Assembly (NCBI GenBank): GCA_035712345.1
Contig: DASTAY010000025.1
Location: 1 to 64,000 of the forward strand
DNA from: VRUE01 sp035712345
GTDB lineage: Bacteria; Actinomycetota; Thermoleophilia; Solirubrobacterales; 70-9
Reading direction: 5' to 3'
DNA: 64,000 nucleotides
The position numbers were made by a program, and so were the translations under genes. Below are positions 25,572 through 33,596 of the stretch, piece after piece. The notes below the pieces were generated by a model. It saw nothing but the letters and a program-made list of their open reading frames with translations, had not been told where the DNA came from and did not search any database. The stretch's first letter is position 1. Each line of letters starts with the position of its first letter.

Positions 25572-27196
25572 TACTTGAACTGGAAGCTGGTCAGGTCCTG
25601 GCCCATCGTCGGGTTGAAGATCACCTTGTCGAGGTCGATTTCGTCGTCGACGAAGGTCGAGAGGGTGTTTGAGCCGTACGGAACCCAGGGCGCCTGTTCC
25701 ATGTATTCGCGGTCGAGGGCCGCGTATTCCTTTTCCTGCTGAGGCCCGAGCGTTTCGGTCGAGAGCTTGGCGATCTTCGCGTTCAGGCGCGGATCGTCCA
25801 TGTGCGCGCCGTTGGTGTTGTAGGTCGGCGCGATGCTTTCGCCCGCCAGCAGCGGCTGGAAGAAGTCATTGGGGTTGGGGTAATCCTGGATCCACGCGAC
25901 CCAGCCCGTATCGAGATCGGGAGTGGACGCGTTGCCGGTGACCGCGTAGTAGTTGTCGGCGTTGATCGTCTTCAGCTTGGCGTTGAAGCCGAGTTCGTTG
26001 AGCACGCCCTGGTAGTACTCGCCCGCTTCGTCGTTGGGGCTTTCGTTGTCGACCCAGACGGTGATGTCTCGGTCCGAGGGATCGGCTTCGGCGAACAGCT
26101 TCTTGGCCTTCGCCATGTCGTGCGGGTAGAGGTCGAAGGGTTCGTGCCCGGGCATCCCTTCCGGCAGGATCTGGTGGCTTGCGGAGAGCGCGCCGGCGTA
26201 GATCCGTTCGAGGGCAGCGGTATTGACCGCGTAGTTGACCGCCTGACGGACCTTGAGGTCGTCGAAGGGCGGCTTCTGGGTGTTCATCCAGAAGAAGTAG
26301 AGGTTGATCGGGTGCTCGACCCGGAACTGGGTCCCTTCGTAGCGGTCCTTGACTTTGTTGTAGAGGTCGGCCGGGATGAGCGTCTGCATCCAGTCGGTCT
26401 TGTTCCGTTCGATTTCGTTGACCTGCGTCGCGCCGTTGCGGACGACCGAGAGCTCGATCTTGTCCACGTGCCCGCTGGGCACTTCGGGGATCAGCTTGCC
26501 GTTGCTCTTCGCCCATTGCGGGTTGCGGGCGTAGGACCAGCTGCGCCCCGGCTCGGACTTGGTGATCACGTAGGGGCCGGTCGCCGGGGGCGGTTCGGCG
26601 GTCAGGTTCTTGGCCGGGGTATCCGGCGGCAAGAGAGCGACGAACAGCATCGCCAGCTCGTTGGTGAAGGTGCCTCGCGGCCGGGTGAGCTCGATCGTGA
26701 TCCTGCCGGTCTTGTCGTCCGTCTTGATCCCCGAGATGCCGCCGCTCTTGGTCTTGGCGAACTGTTCGGCGCCGACGATGCTTTCGAAGAAGGCCGTTCC
26801 GGGGGAGTTGAGCTTGAAGAGACGTTCGACCGTGCTGGTGAAGTCCGACGCCTTGACAGGGGTGCCGTCCGAGTACCTGAGCCCCTTGCGCAGGGTCAGT
26901 TCGTAGGTCTTGCCGCCGTTGCTGACCTTGGGCAGGCTCTCGGCCAGCGCCGGGACCACTTCCGCCCCTTCGGCGCCATTTGCGTGCTTGTAGGTCAGCA
27001 GCGGCAGGTACGTGTCGTACATCGCCAGCCAGCTTTCCTGGTCGTAGGCGAGCCCGGGATCGAGGTATTCGGGGAAGGATGCGTAGCTGCCGGTCAGCGT
27101 GCCGCCTTCCTTGCCGGAGGAGCCGCCGCACGCCGAGAGGCCGATGGCCACTGCCACCAGTCCGAGAACAGCCAGGGCTACGTGCAGCTTCCTCAC
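25571..27196 (-). CDS. oppA: Peptide ABC transporter substrate-binding lipoprotein (SBP family 5)
   Basis: 541 aa. The signal peptide ends in lipobox LSAC (Cys about 23). LTLRKGLRYSDGTPVKASDF is the family-5 signature region, and the length is normal. It captures peptides, or possibly other solutes such as glycosides or nickel chelates, and delivers them to OppBC. GTG 27196 is supported by AGGAGG 7 nt upstream, the clearest SD in this operon. Glu codons are predominantly GAA. Confidence 0.9.
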   Translation of the reverse strand: MRKLHVALAVLGLVAVAIGLSACGGSSGKEGGTLTGSYASFPEYLDPGLAYDQESWLAMYDTYLPLLTYKHANGAEGAEVVPALAESLPKVSNGGKTYELTLRKGLRYSDGTPVKASDFTSTVERLFKLNSPGTAFFESIVGAEQFAKTKSGGISGIKTDDKTGRITIELTRPRGTFTNELAMLFVALLPPDTPAKNLTAEPPPATGPYVITKSEPGRSWSYARNPQWAKSNGKLIPEVPSGHVDKIELSVVRNGATQVNEIERNKTDWMQTLIPADLYNKVKDRYEGTQFRVEHPINLYFFWMNTQKPPFDDLKVRQAVNYAVNTAALERIYAGALSASHQILPEGMPGHEPFDLYPHDMAKAKKLFAEADPSDRDITVWVDNESPNDEAGEYYQGVLNELGFNAKLKTINADNYYAVTGNASTPDLDTGWVAWIQDYPNPNDFFQPLLAGESIAPTYNTNGAHMDDPRLNAKIAKLSTETLGPQQEKEYAALDREYMEQAPWVPYGSNTLSTFVDDEIDLDKVIFNPTMGQDLTSFQFK

Positions 27197-27197
27197 G

Positions 27198-28502
27198 TCA
27201 CGACCTCCTATCTAGACTGGGCAGAGCCTCTGCGGGAATTAACTCCACCATAAGCTCGTCGGCGGCGTCAACGCTCCCTGGACGTTCTTTTCCCTGCTCC
27301 AGAGGCCAATTCCTTCCCAGCAGCAGCGCCGAGGCGACGACTATCGCCATCACGCCCGCCCCGGCGACGAGAAAGGTGGCGCGGGGGCTCCAGGTGGAAG
27401 CGATCGCGCCGCCGAGCACGTAGCCGAGGCCGGGAGCGGCCGAGGACGCGGATTCCAGGGTTCCCATTACCCGTGCCTGCATGTTCGCCGCCGTCAGCTC
27501 CTGGACGGCGCTGACCACCGCGACCCACTGGACGCCGTTGCCGGCGCCGCCCACGACCGAGGCGACACAGGCGATCGCCAGCGTCTGCGCGCCGGCCATG
27601 CCGAGATAGCCCGCCCCGATCGCGACGCTGCTGAAGAAGAGCAGCAGCGGCAGCGGCGCCCTGCGCAGGGTGGCGAAGACGACGCTCCCGACGACCATGC
27701 CGGCCCCCCAGCTGCCGAGCATCACGCCGTAGCCGGTGTCGCCCGCGCCCAGGGTCTCCTTCGCGTAGATCACCTCGACCGGGATCACGGCCGAGAAGAA
27801 GACGATCGCCGCCGATTGCGCCACCAGCAGCCGGCGCAGGAAGAGGTTGCGGCGGATGTAGCCGAGGCCCGCGCGGACGCGCTCGATCAGCCGGGCCTCC
27901 GGCTCGGGCTCGGCTTGGGGCAGGGGCTTGGCCGTGAGCAGGATGCAGGCGATCGCATAGAAGGAGATGGCGTTGAGCAGGAGCGCCGATGCCACCCCGA
28001 GCGCGGCGAGGACGAGGCCGGCAACGGCCGGCCCGAGGGCGGCGCCGCCGGTGAAGGCGACGTTGAGGATCGCGTTGCCGGCGCGCAGCTCGTCGTGAGG
28101 CTCGAGCATCGCGGCCGAGACGGCGCGGGTCAGCGTCCTCGCGGTCAGGGCCAGGGCGCCGTCGATCGTCGCGACGGCGACCACGGCGGCCAGCGAGAAG
28201 TGGCCGGCGAGCAGCGCCAGCCCGCCGAAGGCCGCCGCCTCGACGGCGTAGAGGGTCGGCAGGACGAAGCGCGGCGGCGGGCGCTCCGCGCGCGCGACCA
28301 TCACCGGCGTCAGCAGCGCAGGCAGGAATCCGGTCCCGATGAAGAGCGCCGCGGTGGCCATCGCACTCCCGGTCCGCTCGTAGACGAGCACCGACAGAGC
28401 GACGATCCCGAGCCAATCGCCCAACTCGTTGACCGCGTAGGAGATCGCCAGCCGGCGAAAAGCTGGGCGTCGCAGCGGGTCTCTCAGGCCTGGGCTACCC
28501 AT
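27198..28502 (-). CDS. MFS transporter (EntS-like 12-helix type)
   Basis: 434 aa, about 12 helices in two halves. The N-terminus LRDPLRRPAFRRLAISYAVN and the segment LTRAVSAAMLEPHDELRAGN resemble EntS-like and macrolide-efflux MFS proteins. It ends immediately before the oppA start, so its last codons contain the oppA SD. Co-transcription suggests linked import and export. Substrate unknown. Confidence 0.83.
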   Translation of the reverse strand: MGSPGLRDPLRRPAFRRLAISYAVNELGDWLGIVALSVLVYERTGSAMATAALFIGTGFLPALLTPVMVARAERPPPRFVLPTLYAVEAAAFGGLALLAGHFSLAAVVAVATIDGALALTARTLTRAVSAAMLEPHDELRAGNAILNVAFTGGAALGPAVAGLVLAALGVASALLLNAISFYAIACILLTAKPLPQAEPEPEARLIERVRAGLGYIRRNLFLRRLLVAQSAAIVFFSAVIPVEVIYAKETLGAGDTGYGVMLGSWGAGMVVGSVVFATLRRAPLPLLLFFSSVAIGAGYLGMAGAQTLAIACVASVVGGAGNGVQWVAVVSAVQELTAANMQARVMGTLESASSAAPGLGYVLGGAIASTWSPRATFLVAGAGVMAIVVASALLLGRNWPLEQGKERPGSVDAADELMVELIPAEALPSLDRRS

Positions 28503-28962
28503 TATTCGAGTGATGTCCCCACGTGTTTATTGCACAACTTCTTTTGCAGATGCACAACTTTCCGCCAACTTGTGCTACAAACTTGCCAGCAACTAATTCG
28601 TCTCGCCGGGACTTGCGCGAGATACCCCGCACGGGCTTCGACGAAAGGAATGGATCTCATGGGCTGGAAGAAGTAGAGAAGACTTCGGAAGTAAAAGCGA
28701 TATCGAGCAGATATCGTGTGCAGGATCGGAGGGCGCCTATGGCGCCTTTCGCATTTTTCGAGGGCATCCCTCCCGGTCAAAATCGATGCATTCCTGCAAA
28801 TTGCAAGGTTGTGGCCAGTTGATCTAGGGGGCTTGCCGGTGCCCTGGCGAGCGACTACCGTCGGTTTTGCGGACTTGCGCGCAGCCGCCCGGTCGCAGGG
28901 GCTTCCCTGTCCTCGTGGAATTCCAGCCTGGGACGAGCGCGTCGAGCCTCCCCAGCCCGAAC
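28503..28962. promoter_or_regulatory. 460-bp intergenic region with direct repeats, mini-ORF and hairpins
   Basis: TGCACAACTT occurs at 28531-28540 and 28551-28560, a 20-bp period. An inverted relative AACTTGTGC lies at 28567-28575 and a partial AACTTG at 28580-28585. This array lies 29-83 bp upstream of the MFS start and looks like regulator binding sites. AAAGGA (28644-28649) precedes a five-codon ORF MGWKK at 28659-28676. Hairpins follow at 28698-28716 (CGATAT/ATATCG) and 28732-28746 (GGCGCC-TAT-GGCGCC, then TTTCGCATTTTT). The region is AT-richer than its surroundings. Confidence 0.55.
28732..28761 (+). terminator. Hairpin with downstream T-rich run
   Basis: GGCGCC-TAT-GGCGCC followed by TTTCGCATTTTTC could terminate a short transcript carrying the MGWKK mini-ORF, or act as an attenuator ahead of the HD-GYP gene. 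The stem is only 6 bp. Confidence 0.4.
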
Positions 28963-30372
28963 ATGGAAAACGATCGACCGACACGGCTGAGCCAATGGCT
29001 CCTGACCGGCGCCCTGGCCCTCGCCTGCGCGGGGGCGGTCTGGCGCATCCCCAGCGCCGACTGGAACCTGCCCCTCTTCGCCATCCTGCTCGGCTTCTCG
29101 GTCTTCAGCGACGTCACCGCGATCGAAACCGAATCGCGGCTGAAGATCTCCGGCAGCTTCCTCGCTCTGGTCCTCGCCATGGTTTTCCTCGGCGGCACCC
29201 CGGCAGCCTTGATCGGCATCTCGGGAATCCTCGCCGGTTGGCTGTTTCGCTTCCGCGAATCCCCGCACGATCTGCTCGTCAACCTGCTGACCTACATCAC
29301 CTTCCCGCTCGTCGTCGGCGTGGCCTTCCGGGAAACGCTCGCGCACTCGCAGATCACTCCCGCCGATCCGGTCTACTACGTCCTCGTCTTCGGCGCCTTC
29401 CTCGCGGCGCTCGCGATCAACTTCTCGATGATCGCGCTCGACGCCTGCTACCTGGAGCGCAGCTCCTTCGTCGAGAAGGTGCGCAAGGTGATGTTCCCGC
29501 TGCTCCCCTCCGAGCTCGCGGCGGCGTTGATGGCGGTCGGCGTCGCCTTCATCTACATCCAGATCGGGCTCGCCGGGGTCGCCCTGTTCGGCATCGTGCT
29601 GATCACCTTCCAGTACCTGCTGGGCGCCCTGATCAAGTCCCAGGAACGCGCCCGCGAGCTCGGGGTGCGGACCAAGCAGCTGGCCAGCTTCCAGGTGGGG
29701 ATGTTGAGCGCGTTGCTGCGCACGCTCGACCTGCGGGACCAGATGACGGCCCGCCACAGCGCGGCCGTCGCCCGCTACTCGCGCGCGATCGCCCAGCGTG
29801 CGGGCTTCTCGAAGGAGCAGGAGGAGCTGGTCCACATCGCCGCCCTGCTGCACGACATCGGCAAGTTCATCCTGCCCGACCGGATCCTCAAGGCCAACGT
29901 GCCGCTGACCGACGAAGACTGGATGCTGATCCGCCGCCACCCCCAGCAGGGCGCGCGGGTCGTCTCCTCGCTCGACGGCTACGGCCCGGTCGCCGAGATC
30001 ATCCTCGCCCACCACGAGCGGATCGACGGCAAAGGCTACCCGCGCGGTCTCGAAGGCGACGACATTCCCGAGCTGGCGCGGATCATCTCCGTCGCCGACA
30101 CCTACGACGTGATGACCGCGCGCGACTCCTACCGCACGCCGACCTCGAGCTACGAGGCGATCCAGGAGCTGCGACGGGTGTCCGGGAAGCAGCTAGACGC
30201 GCGTTTCGTCGAGGTCTTCATCGAGCTGCTCGAGGGCGAGGACGTCTCCTTCCGCCACGGCGAGGAGGCCGATTTCGAGCGTGAGCTGGCGCTGGAAGCG
30301 CGGATCGCCGAGACCGCGAGCCCGGGCGCCGCCTCCGGCCGCTTCCAGGTGACCGGCGTCTCAGCGGGCTGA
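28963..30372 (+). CDS. Membrane HD-GYP domain phosphodiesterase
   Basis: 469 aa. Residues 10-215 form about seven or eight membrane helices (a MASE-like sensory module). The HD-GYP domain follows: HSAAVARYSRAIA, HDIGK at about 297 and HHERIDGKGYPRGL with GYP at about 358. The metal-binding His and Asp residues are present, so cyclic di-GMP hydrolysis is likely. The first in-frame ATG after the basic region is used; a TTG at 28867 would add 32 residues with no SD. A long intergenic region with hairpins precedes it. Confidence 0.88.
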   Translation: MENDRPTRLSQWLLTGALALACAGAVWRIPSADWNLPLFAILLGFSVFSDVTAIETESRLKISGSFLALVLAMVFLGGTPAALIGISGILAGWLFRFRESPHDLLVNLLTYITFPLVVGVAFRETLAHSQITPADPVYYVLVFGAFLAALAINFSMIALDACYLERSSFVEKVRKVMFPLLPSELAAALMAVGVAFIYIQIGLAGVALFGIVLITFQYLLGALIKSQERARELGVRTKQLASFQVGMLSALLRTLDLRDQMTARHSAAVARYSRAIAQRAGFSKEQEELVHIAALLHDIGKFILPDRILKANVPLTDEDWMLIRRHPQQGARVVSSLDGYGPVAEIILAHHERIDGKGYPRGLEGDDIPELARIISVADTYDVMTARDSYRTPTSSYEAIQELRRVSGKQLDARFVEVFIELLEGEDVSFRHGEEADFERELALEARIAETASPGAASGRFQVTGVSAG

Positions 30373-30396
30373 GCGCCGCGTAGATACGGTTCGCGC

Positions 30397-31431
30397 ATGC
30401 GCGCGGTCACGTTCCAGGCGCCCGGCGAGGTTCGGGTCGAGGAGAAGCCCGATCCCGAGCTGCAGGCCGCCGACGACGCGCTGGTCAGGGTCGAGGCGAG
30501 CGGGATCTGCGGCTCGGACCTGCACATCTACCACGGCCGGGTGCCGGTGGAGCCCGGTTTCACGATCGGGCACGAGTTCGTCGGCACGGTGCTGGCCACG
30601 GGTGGCGACGTCGAACGGGTCGCCGTCGGCGATCGCGTGCTCGGCTGCTTCCACACCGCCTGCGCGACCTGCGCCGCCTGCCTGCGCAGCGAGTATCACC
30701 GCTGCGAGAAGGGGCAGACCTTCGGCCACGGGTCGAAGTTGGGCGATCTGCAGGGTGCGCAGGCCGAGCTGCTGCTCGTCCCGCGCGCCAACCTCACCCT
30801 GCGGCGCGTCCCCGAGGGGATGTCCGACGAGGTCGCGCTCTTCGCCGGCGATGTGATGGGAACCGGCTTCCACGCGGTCGCCCACGCCGGGGTGCGGGCC
30901 GGCGACACGGTTGCGGTGCTCGGGCTCGGCCCGGTCGGCCTCTGCGCCGTGCAGGCGGCCGCGGCGGCGGGTGCGACCAGGGTATTCGCGATCGACTCCG
31001 TGGCGGCGCGCCTGGAGATGGCGGAGCGCTTCGGCGCCGCGCCGCTGCACCTCGGCGAGGACGACCCGAAGCGGGCCGTGCGCGGCGCGACCGCAGGACG
31101 GGGGGTCGACGTCGTCGTCGACGCGGTCGGCGACCCCGGTCCGCTGGCGATGGCGGTCAGCCTCGCCCGCGACGCGGGAACAGTCTCGGGGATCGGCGCC
31201 TACGCCGGCAAGGGGGAGGTGCCCCTCGGCCTCGCCTGGCTCAAGGGCCTCACCCTGCGGCTCGGGCTCGCCAACGTGATCGCGCACGTCGACCGCGTCC
31301 TCGGTCTGCTCGAGGACGGCAAGCTCGATCCCTCGCCGCTGGTCACGCACCACATGCAGCTCGACCAGGCCTCGGAGGCCTACGAGCTCTACGACAACCG
31401 CGAAGCCCTCAAGATCGTCCTCACCCCCTGA
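30397..31431 (+). CDS. Zinc-dependent alcohol dehydrogenase (MDR family)
   Basis: 344 aa. Catalytic zinc ligands lie in GICGSD (about 37) and GHEFVG (about 59). The structural zinc loop is CATCAACLRSEYHRC. The nucleotide loop is GLGPVGLCAVQAA (about 176). Family members oxidise alcohols or polyols, or act on glutathione adducts of formaldehyde; which applies here is not evident. TACGGT at 30385-30390 lies 6 nt before the ATG with no SD. A family-1 palindrome follows the gene at 31472. Confidence 0.87.
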   Translation: MRAVTFQAPGEVRVEEKPDPELQAADDALVRVEASGICGSDLHIYHGRVPVEPGFTIGHEFVGTVLATGGDVERVAVGDRVLGCFHTACATCAACLRSEYHRCEKGQTFGHGSKLGDLQGAQAELLLVPRANLTLRRVPEGMSDEVALFAGDVMGTGFHAVAHAGVRAGDTVAVLGLGPVGLCAVQAAAAAGATRVFAIDSVAARLEMAERFGAAPLHLGEDDPKRAVRGATAGRGVDVVVDAVGDPGPLAMAVSLARDAGTVSGIGAYAGKGEVPLGLAWLKGLTLRLGLANVIAHVDRVLGLLEDGKLDPSPLVTHHMQLDQASEAYELYDNREALKIVLTP

Positions 31432-31471
31432 GGCGAGTGTCGTGGAGCGAGGCACGCGCCAGAGCGAGGAA

Positions 31472-31518
31472 GCGCCGTAGAGGTTTGGTTCGCTATGCGA
31501 ACCAAACCTCTACGGCGC
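31472..31518. repeat. Dispersed palindrome family 1, copy B
   Basis: Perfect 22-bp arms (GCGCCGTAGAGGTTTGGTTCGC and its complement) around the 3-nt centre TAT. It lies between two plus-strand genes. This is the most symmetrical copy. Confidence 0.95.
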
Positions 31519-31547
31519 CCGGAGTCGGGCGTCCGTGACGACGCGAT

Positions 31548-31576
31548 TTGTGAAATATGGCGTTTCTCTCTACAGT
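31548..31576 (+). promoter_or_regulatory. Promoter of the secreted NTR-like gene
   Basis: TTGTGA (31548-31553), 17-bp spacer and TACAGT (31571-31576). The predicted start point falls on the GTG at 31583, so the mRNA would be leaderless. Confidence 0.65.
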
Positions 31577-31582
31577 GGAGAG

Positions 31583-32029
31583 GTGCGGTCGAGGCGCCGG
31601 GGAATCGCGGCAGTCGTCGCCTTGAGCGCTCTGGTCTTTGCCGGAAGCGCTCAGGCGTGCTCCTGCGCGCCGCGCAATCCGGTCGACGCGCTAAGCCGCG
31701 CCGACGCCGCGATCGTCGCCCGACTGGTCAAGGTCGTTCCGCGGGGGAGCCTGCGCGCCGACTATCGCTACCGGGTACGCCGTGTCTACCGTGGCGCCCG
31801 GATGATCGACCGGGGCGAGACGATCTCGGTCCGCAGCGCGCGCCGCGCCGCGGCCTGTGGGCTGCCGCGCCGGCAGGGGCACGCCGTCGGCCTCTTCCTC
31901 GCGCGCGACGAACGCGGCCACTGGACGGCCGGGATCTGCAGCACGATCTCCCCACGGCGACTCTGGCAGGCGGCGCGCCAGGGGTATGACCGGCCCCGCC
32001 CGGGTGCCCAGGCAAACTGTGCCAGTTGA
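31583..32029 (+). CDS. Small secreted protein with TIMP/netrin-like N-terminus
   Basis: 148 aa. The signal peptide (MRSRRRGIAAVVALSALVFA) ends GSAQA, leaving a mature N-terminus CSCAPRNP. A Cys at mature position 1 followed by ADAAIVARLVKV and later Cys residues (AACG, GICS, NCAS) is the pattern of NTR-module proteins such as TIMPs, in which disulfides pin the N-terminus. The bacterial function is unknown. GTG 31583 is chosen because a good promoter puts the transcript 5' end exactly there; ATG-like starts upstream lie in the promoter. Confidence 0.68.
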   Translation: MRSRRRGIAAVVALSALVFAGSAQACSCAPRNPVDALSRADAAIVARLVKVVPRGSLRADYRYRVRRVYRGARMIDRGETISVRSARRAAACGLPRRQGHAVGLFLARDERGHWTAGICSTISPRRLWQAARQGYDRPRPGAQANCAS

Positions 32030-32054
32030 CTAACACACTAGACCGAGCTACTGT
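32026..32054 (+). promoter_or_regulatory. Promoter of the GntR-yrbE-like operon
   Basis: TTGACT (32026-32031), 17-bp spacer and TACTGT (32049-32054), the closest match to a consensus sigma-70 promoter in the window. The start point would lie 2-3 nt before ATG 32064. CTGTGC occurs on both sides (32018 and 32051), a possible operator repeat. Confidence 0.7.
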
Positions 32055-32063
32055 GCTGTTGAG

Positions 32064-32798
32064 ATGGCACAGCAGCAGGCGTCCCGCGAGCCCAACCCGT
32101 TCTCGATCGATCCTGCCGACGAGCTCCCCGTCGGCCTGCAGCTGACCTGGCGCCTGCGCGCGCTGATCGCCACCGGCCGTCTCGCCTCCGGCGAGCGGCT
32201 GCCGAGCTTTCGCCGCCTCGCCACGTGGGCGGGGGTCAACGTGAACACGGTGCGCGCCGTGTACGCCGGGCTCGAGCACGAGGGGCTGGTGGTCAGCCGC
32301 CAGGGTCAGGGCACGTTCGTCGCCGACGAGATCCAAGCCGCCGCCCAACTGGAGGAGATCGCCACCGAGGCCCTGCGCCGCGCCCGCGACGCCGGCCTCA
32401 GCCCGCGCGAGCTGGCGATCGTCGCCTCCGCCTGCGCCAACATGCCGGGCGCGCTCGAGGAGCCGAGCGAGGCGGAGCGCCTCGACCTTCCCGATCTCGC
32501 CGGTGAGAGCGAGGCGATCGAGGTGCGCCAGGAGCTGCGCCGCCAGATAGCACGCCTCGAGGCCGAGCTCGCCGCCTATCCCGCCGACCTGCCCCGCGAC
32601 CTGCCGACCGCGCCGCGCCGCGCCAAAGCCCATGTGGCCGGCGTCGAGGAGCTCGAGCAGACGCGCGACACGCTGATCGCCCAGCTCTCGGCGGCCCAGC
32701 GCGCCGCCGAGCAGCGGGCGCGCCAGGCGGGGCGCGAACGGGCGCAGGGCGCCAGTCCCCTCGAGCGGGCGATGAGCTGGTGGCGACACAAGCTGTAG
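32064..32798 (+). CDS. GntR-family (YtrA-like) transcriptional regulator
   Basis: 244 aa. The GntR winged helix covers about 20-90 (LPVGLQLTWRLRALIATGRL, LPSFRRLATWAGVNVNTVRA, GLVVSRQGQGTFV). Instead of an FCD or UTRA ligand domain, the C-terminal 140 residues are Ala/Glu/Arg-rich helices and coiled coil, as in short YtrA-type regulators that control ABC transporters. It overlaps the next gene by 19 bp, consistent with control of the two permease genes downstream. Confidence 0.82.
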   Translation: MAQQQASREPNPFSIDPADELPVGLQLTWRLRALIATGRLASGERLPSFRRLATWAGVNVNTVRAVYAGLEHEGLVVSRQGQGTFVADEIQAAAQLEEIATEALRRARDAGLSPRELAIVASACANMPGALEEPSEAERLDLPDLAGESEAIEVRQELRRQIARLEAELAAYPADLPRDLPTAPRRAKAHVAGVEELEQTRDTLIAQLSAAQRAAEQRARQAGRERAQGASPLERAMSWWRHKL

Positions 32799-33586
32799 CG
32801 CGGGCGTTCCAGCCCGCCAAGTCGTTCTTCGAGCAGGTCGGGGAGATGATGATCCTCACCGCGAAGACGCTGGTCGCCGCGGTGAAGCCGCCATACCCCT
32901 ACGGCGAGGAGCTCGTCGGCCAGTTCCTCTTCGTGCTCAAGCTCTCCTGGTTCCCGATGACGATCTCGACCTTCGCCCTCTGCCTGGGGGCGCCGGGTCT
33001 GCAGGCGGCCGGGATCCTCAACCTCTTCGGCGCGCTCGACCGCCTCGGCGGCTTCTTCGTCGTGATCGCGGTCCGCCAGATCGGCCCGATCGTCACCGCG
33101 ATCGTCGTCGGCGGGGTCGCGGGCACGGCGATCACCGCCGACCTCGGCGCCCGCAAGATCCGCGAGGAGCTCGACGCCCTGCAGGTGCTCGGCGTCGACC
33201 CGATCAAGAACCTGGTCGTGCCGCGCTTTCTCGCGTTGATCGTCATCACCGGCCTGCTCGACGTCTTCGCGATCGTCTTCGGGCTCAGCGCCGGGATCGC
33301 CGCCGAGTTGATCTACGGCCAGCCGCTGGGCGGCTTCTTCGCCACCCTCTTCACCAACGCGCTGACGACGGACGTTTGGGGCTCGGTGCTGATGTGCTCG
33401 CTCTTCGGCGGCATCATCGCCGTCGTCTGCTGCTACAAGGGGATGACCGCCTCCGGCGGCGCCGCCGGGGTCGGTCGGGCGGTCAACCAGGCGGTGGTGA
33501 TCTCCTTCGTGGGGGTCTTCGCCTTCCTCTACGTGTTCACCGCCGTGCTGCTCGCCAGCAACCCCGAACTGCAGTCGATCCGGTGA
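32780..33586 (+). CDS. MlaE/YrbE-family ABC permease (first of pair)
   Basis: 268 aa with about five or six helices. The MlaE signature is visible (GPIVTAIVVGGVAGTAITAD, ARKIREELDALQVLGVDPIK). Family members are the membrane subunits of MCE lipid or sterol importers; in actinobacteria they come as YrbEA/YrbEB pairs. GTG 32780 overlaps the GntR gene. No mce or ATPase gene follows, so partners must be elsewhere. Confidence 0.87.
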   Translation: MATQAVARAFQPAKSFFEQVGEMMILTAKTLVAAVKPPYPYGEELVGQFLFVLKLSWFPMTISTFALCLGAPGLQAAGILNLFGALDRLGGFFVVIAVRQIGPIVTAIVVGGVAGTAITADLGARKIREELDALQVLGVDPIKNLVVPRFLALIVITGLLDVFAIVFGLSAGIAAELIYGQPLGGFFATLFTNALTTDVWGSVLMCSLFGGIIAVVCCYKGMTASGGAAGVGRAVNQAVVISFVGVFAFLYVFTAVLLASNPELQSIR

Positions 33587-33596
33587 GGCGCCCGCG

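Noticed and set aside
28531..28585. Short direct repeats as a CRISPR remnant
   Set aside because: Repeats are only 10 bp with a 10-bp gap, one is inverted, and no cas gene or leader is present.
28823..28962. Cyclic-di-GMP riboswitch before the HD-GYP gene
   Set aside because: I could not find the GEMM core (conserved GNRA loop and receptor) in this stretch; only simple hairpins are present.
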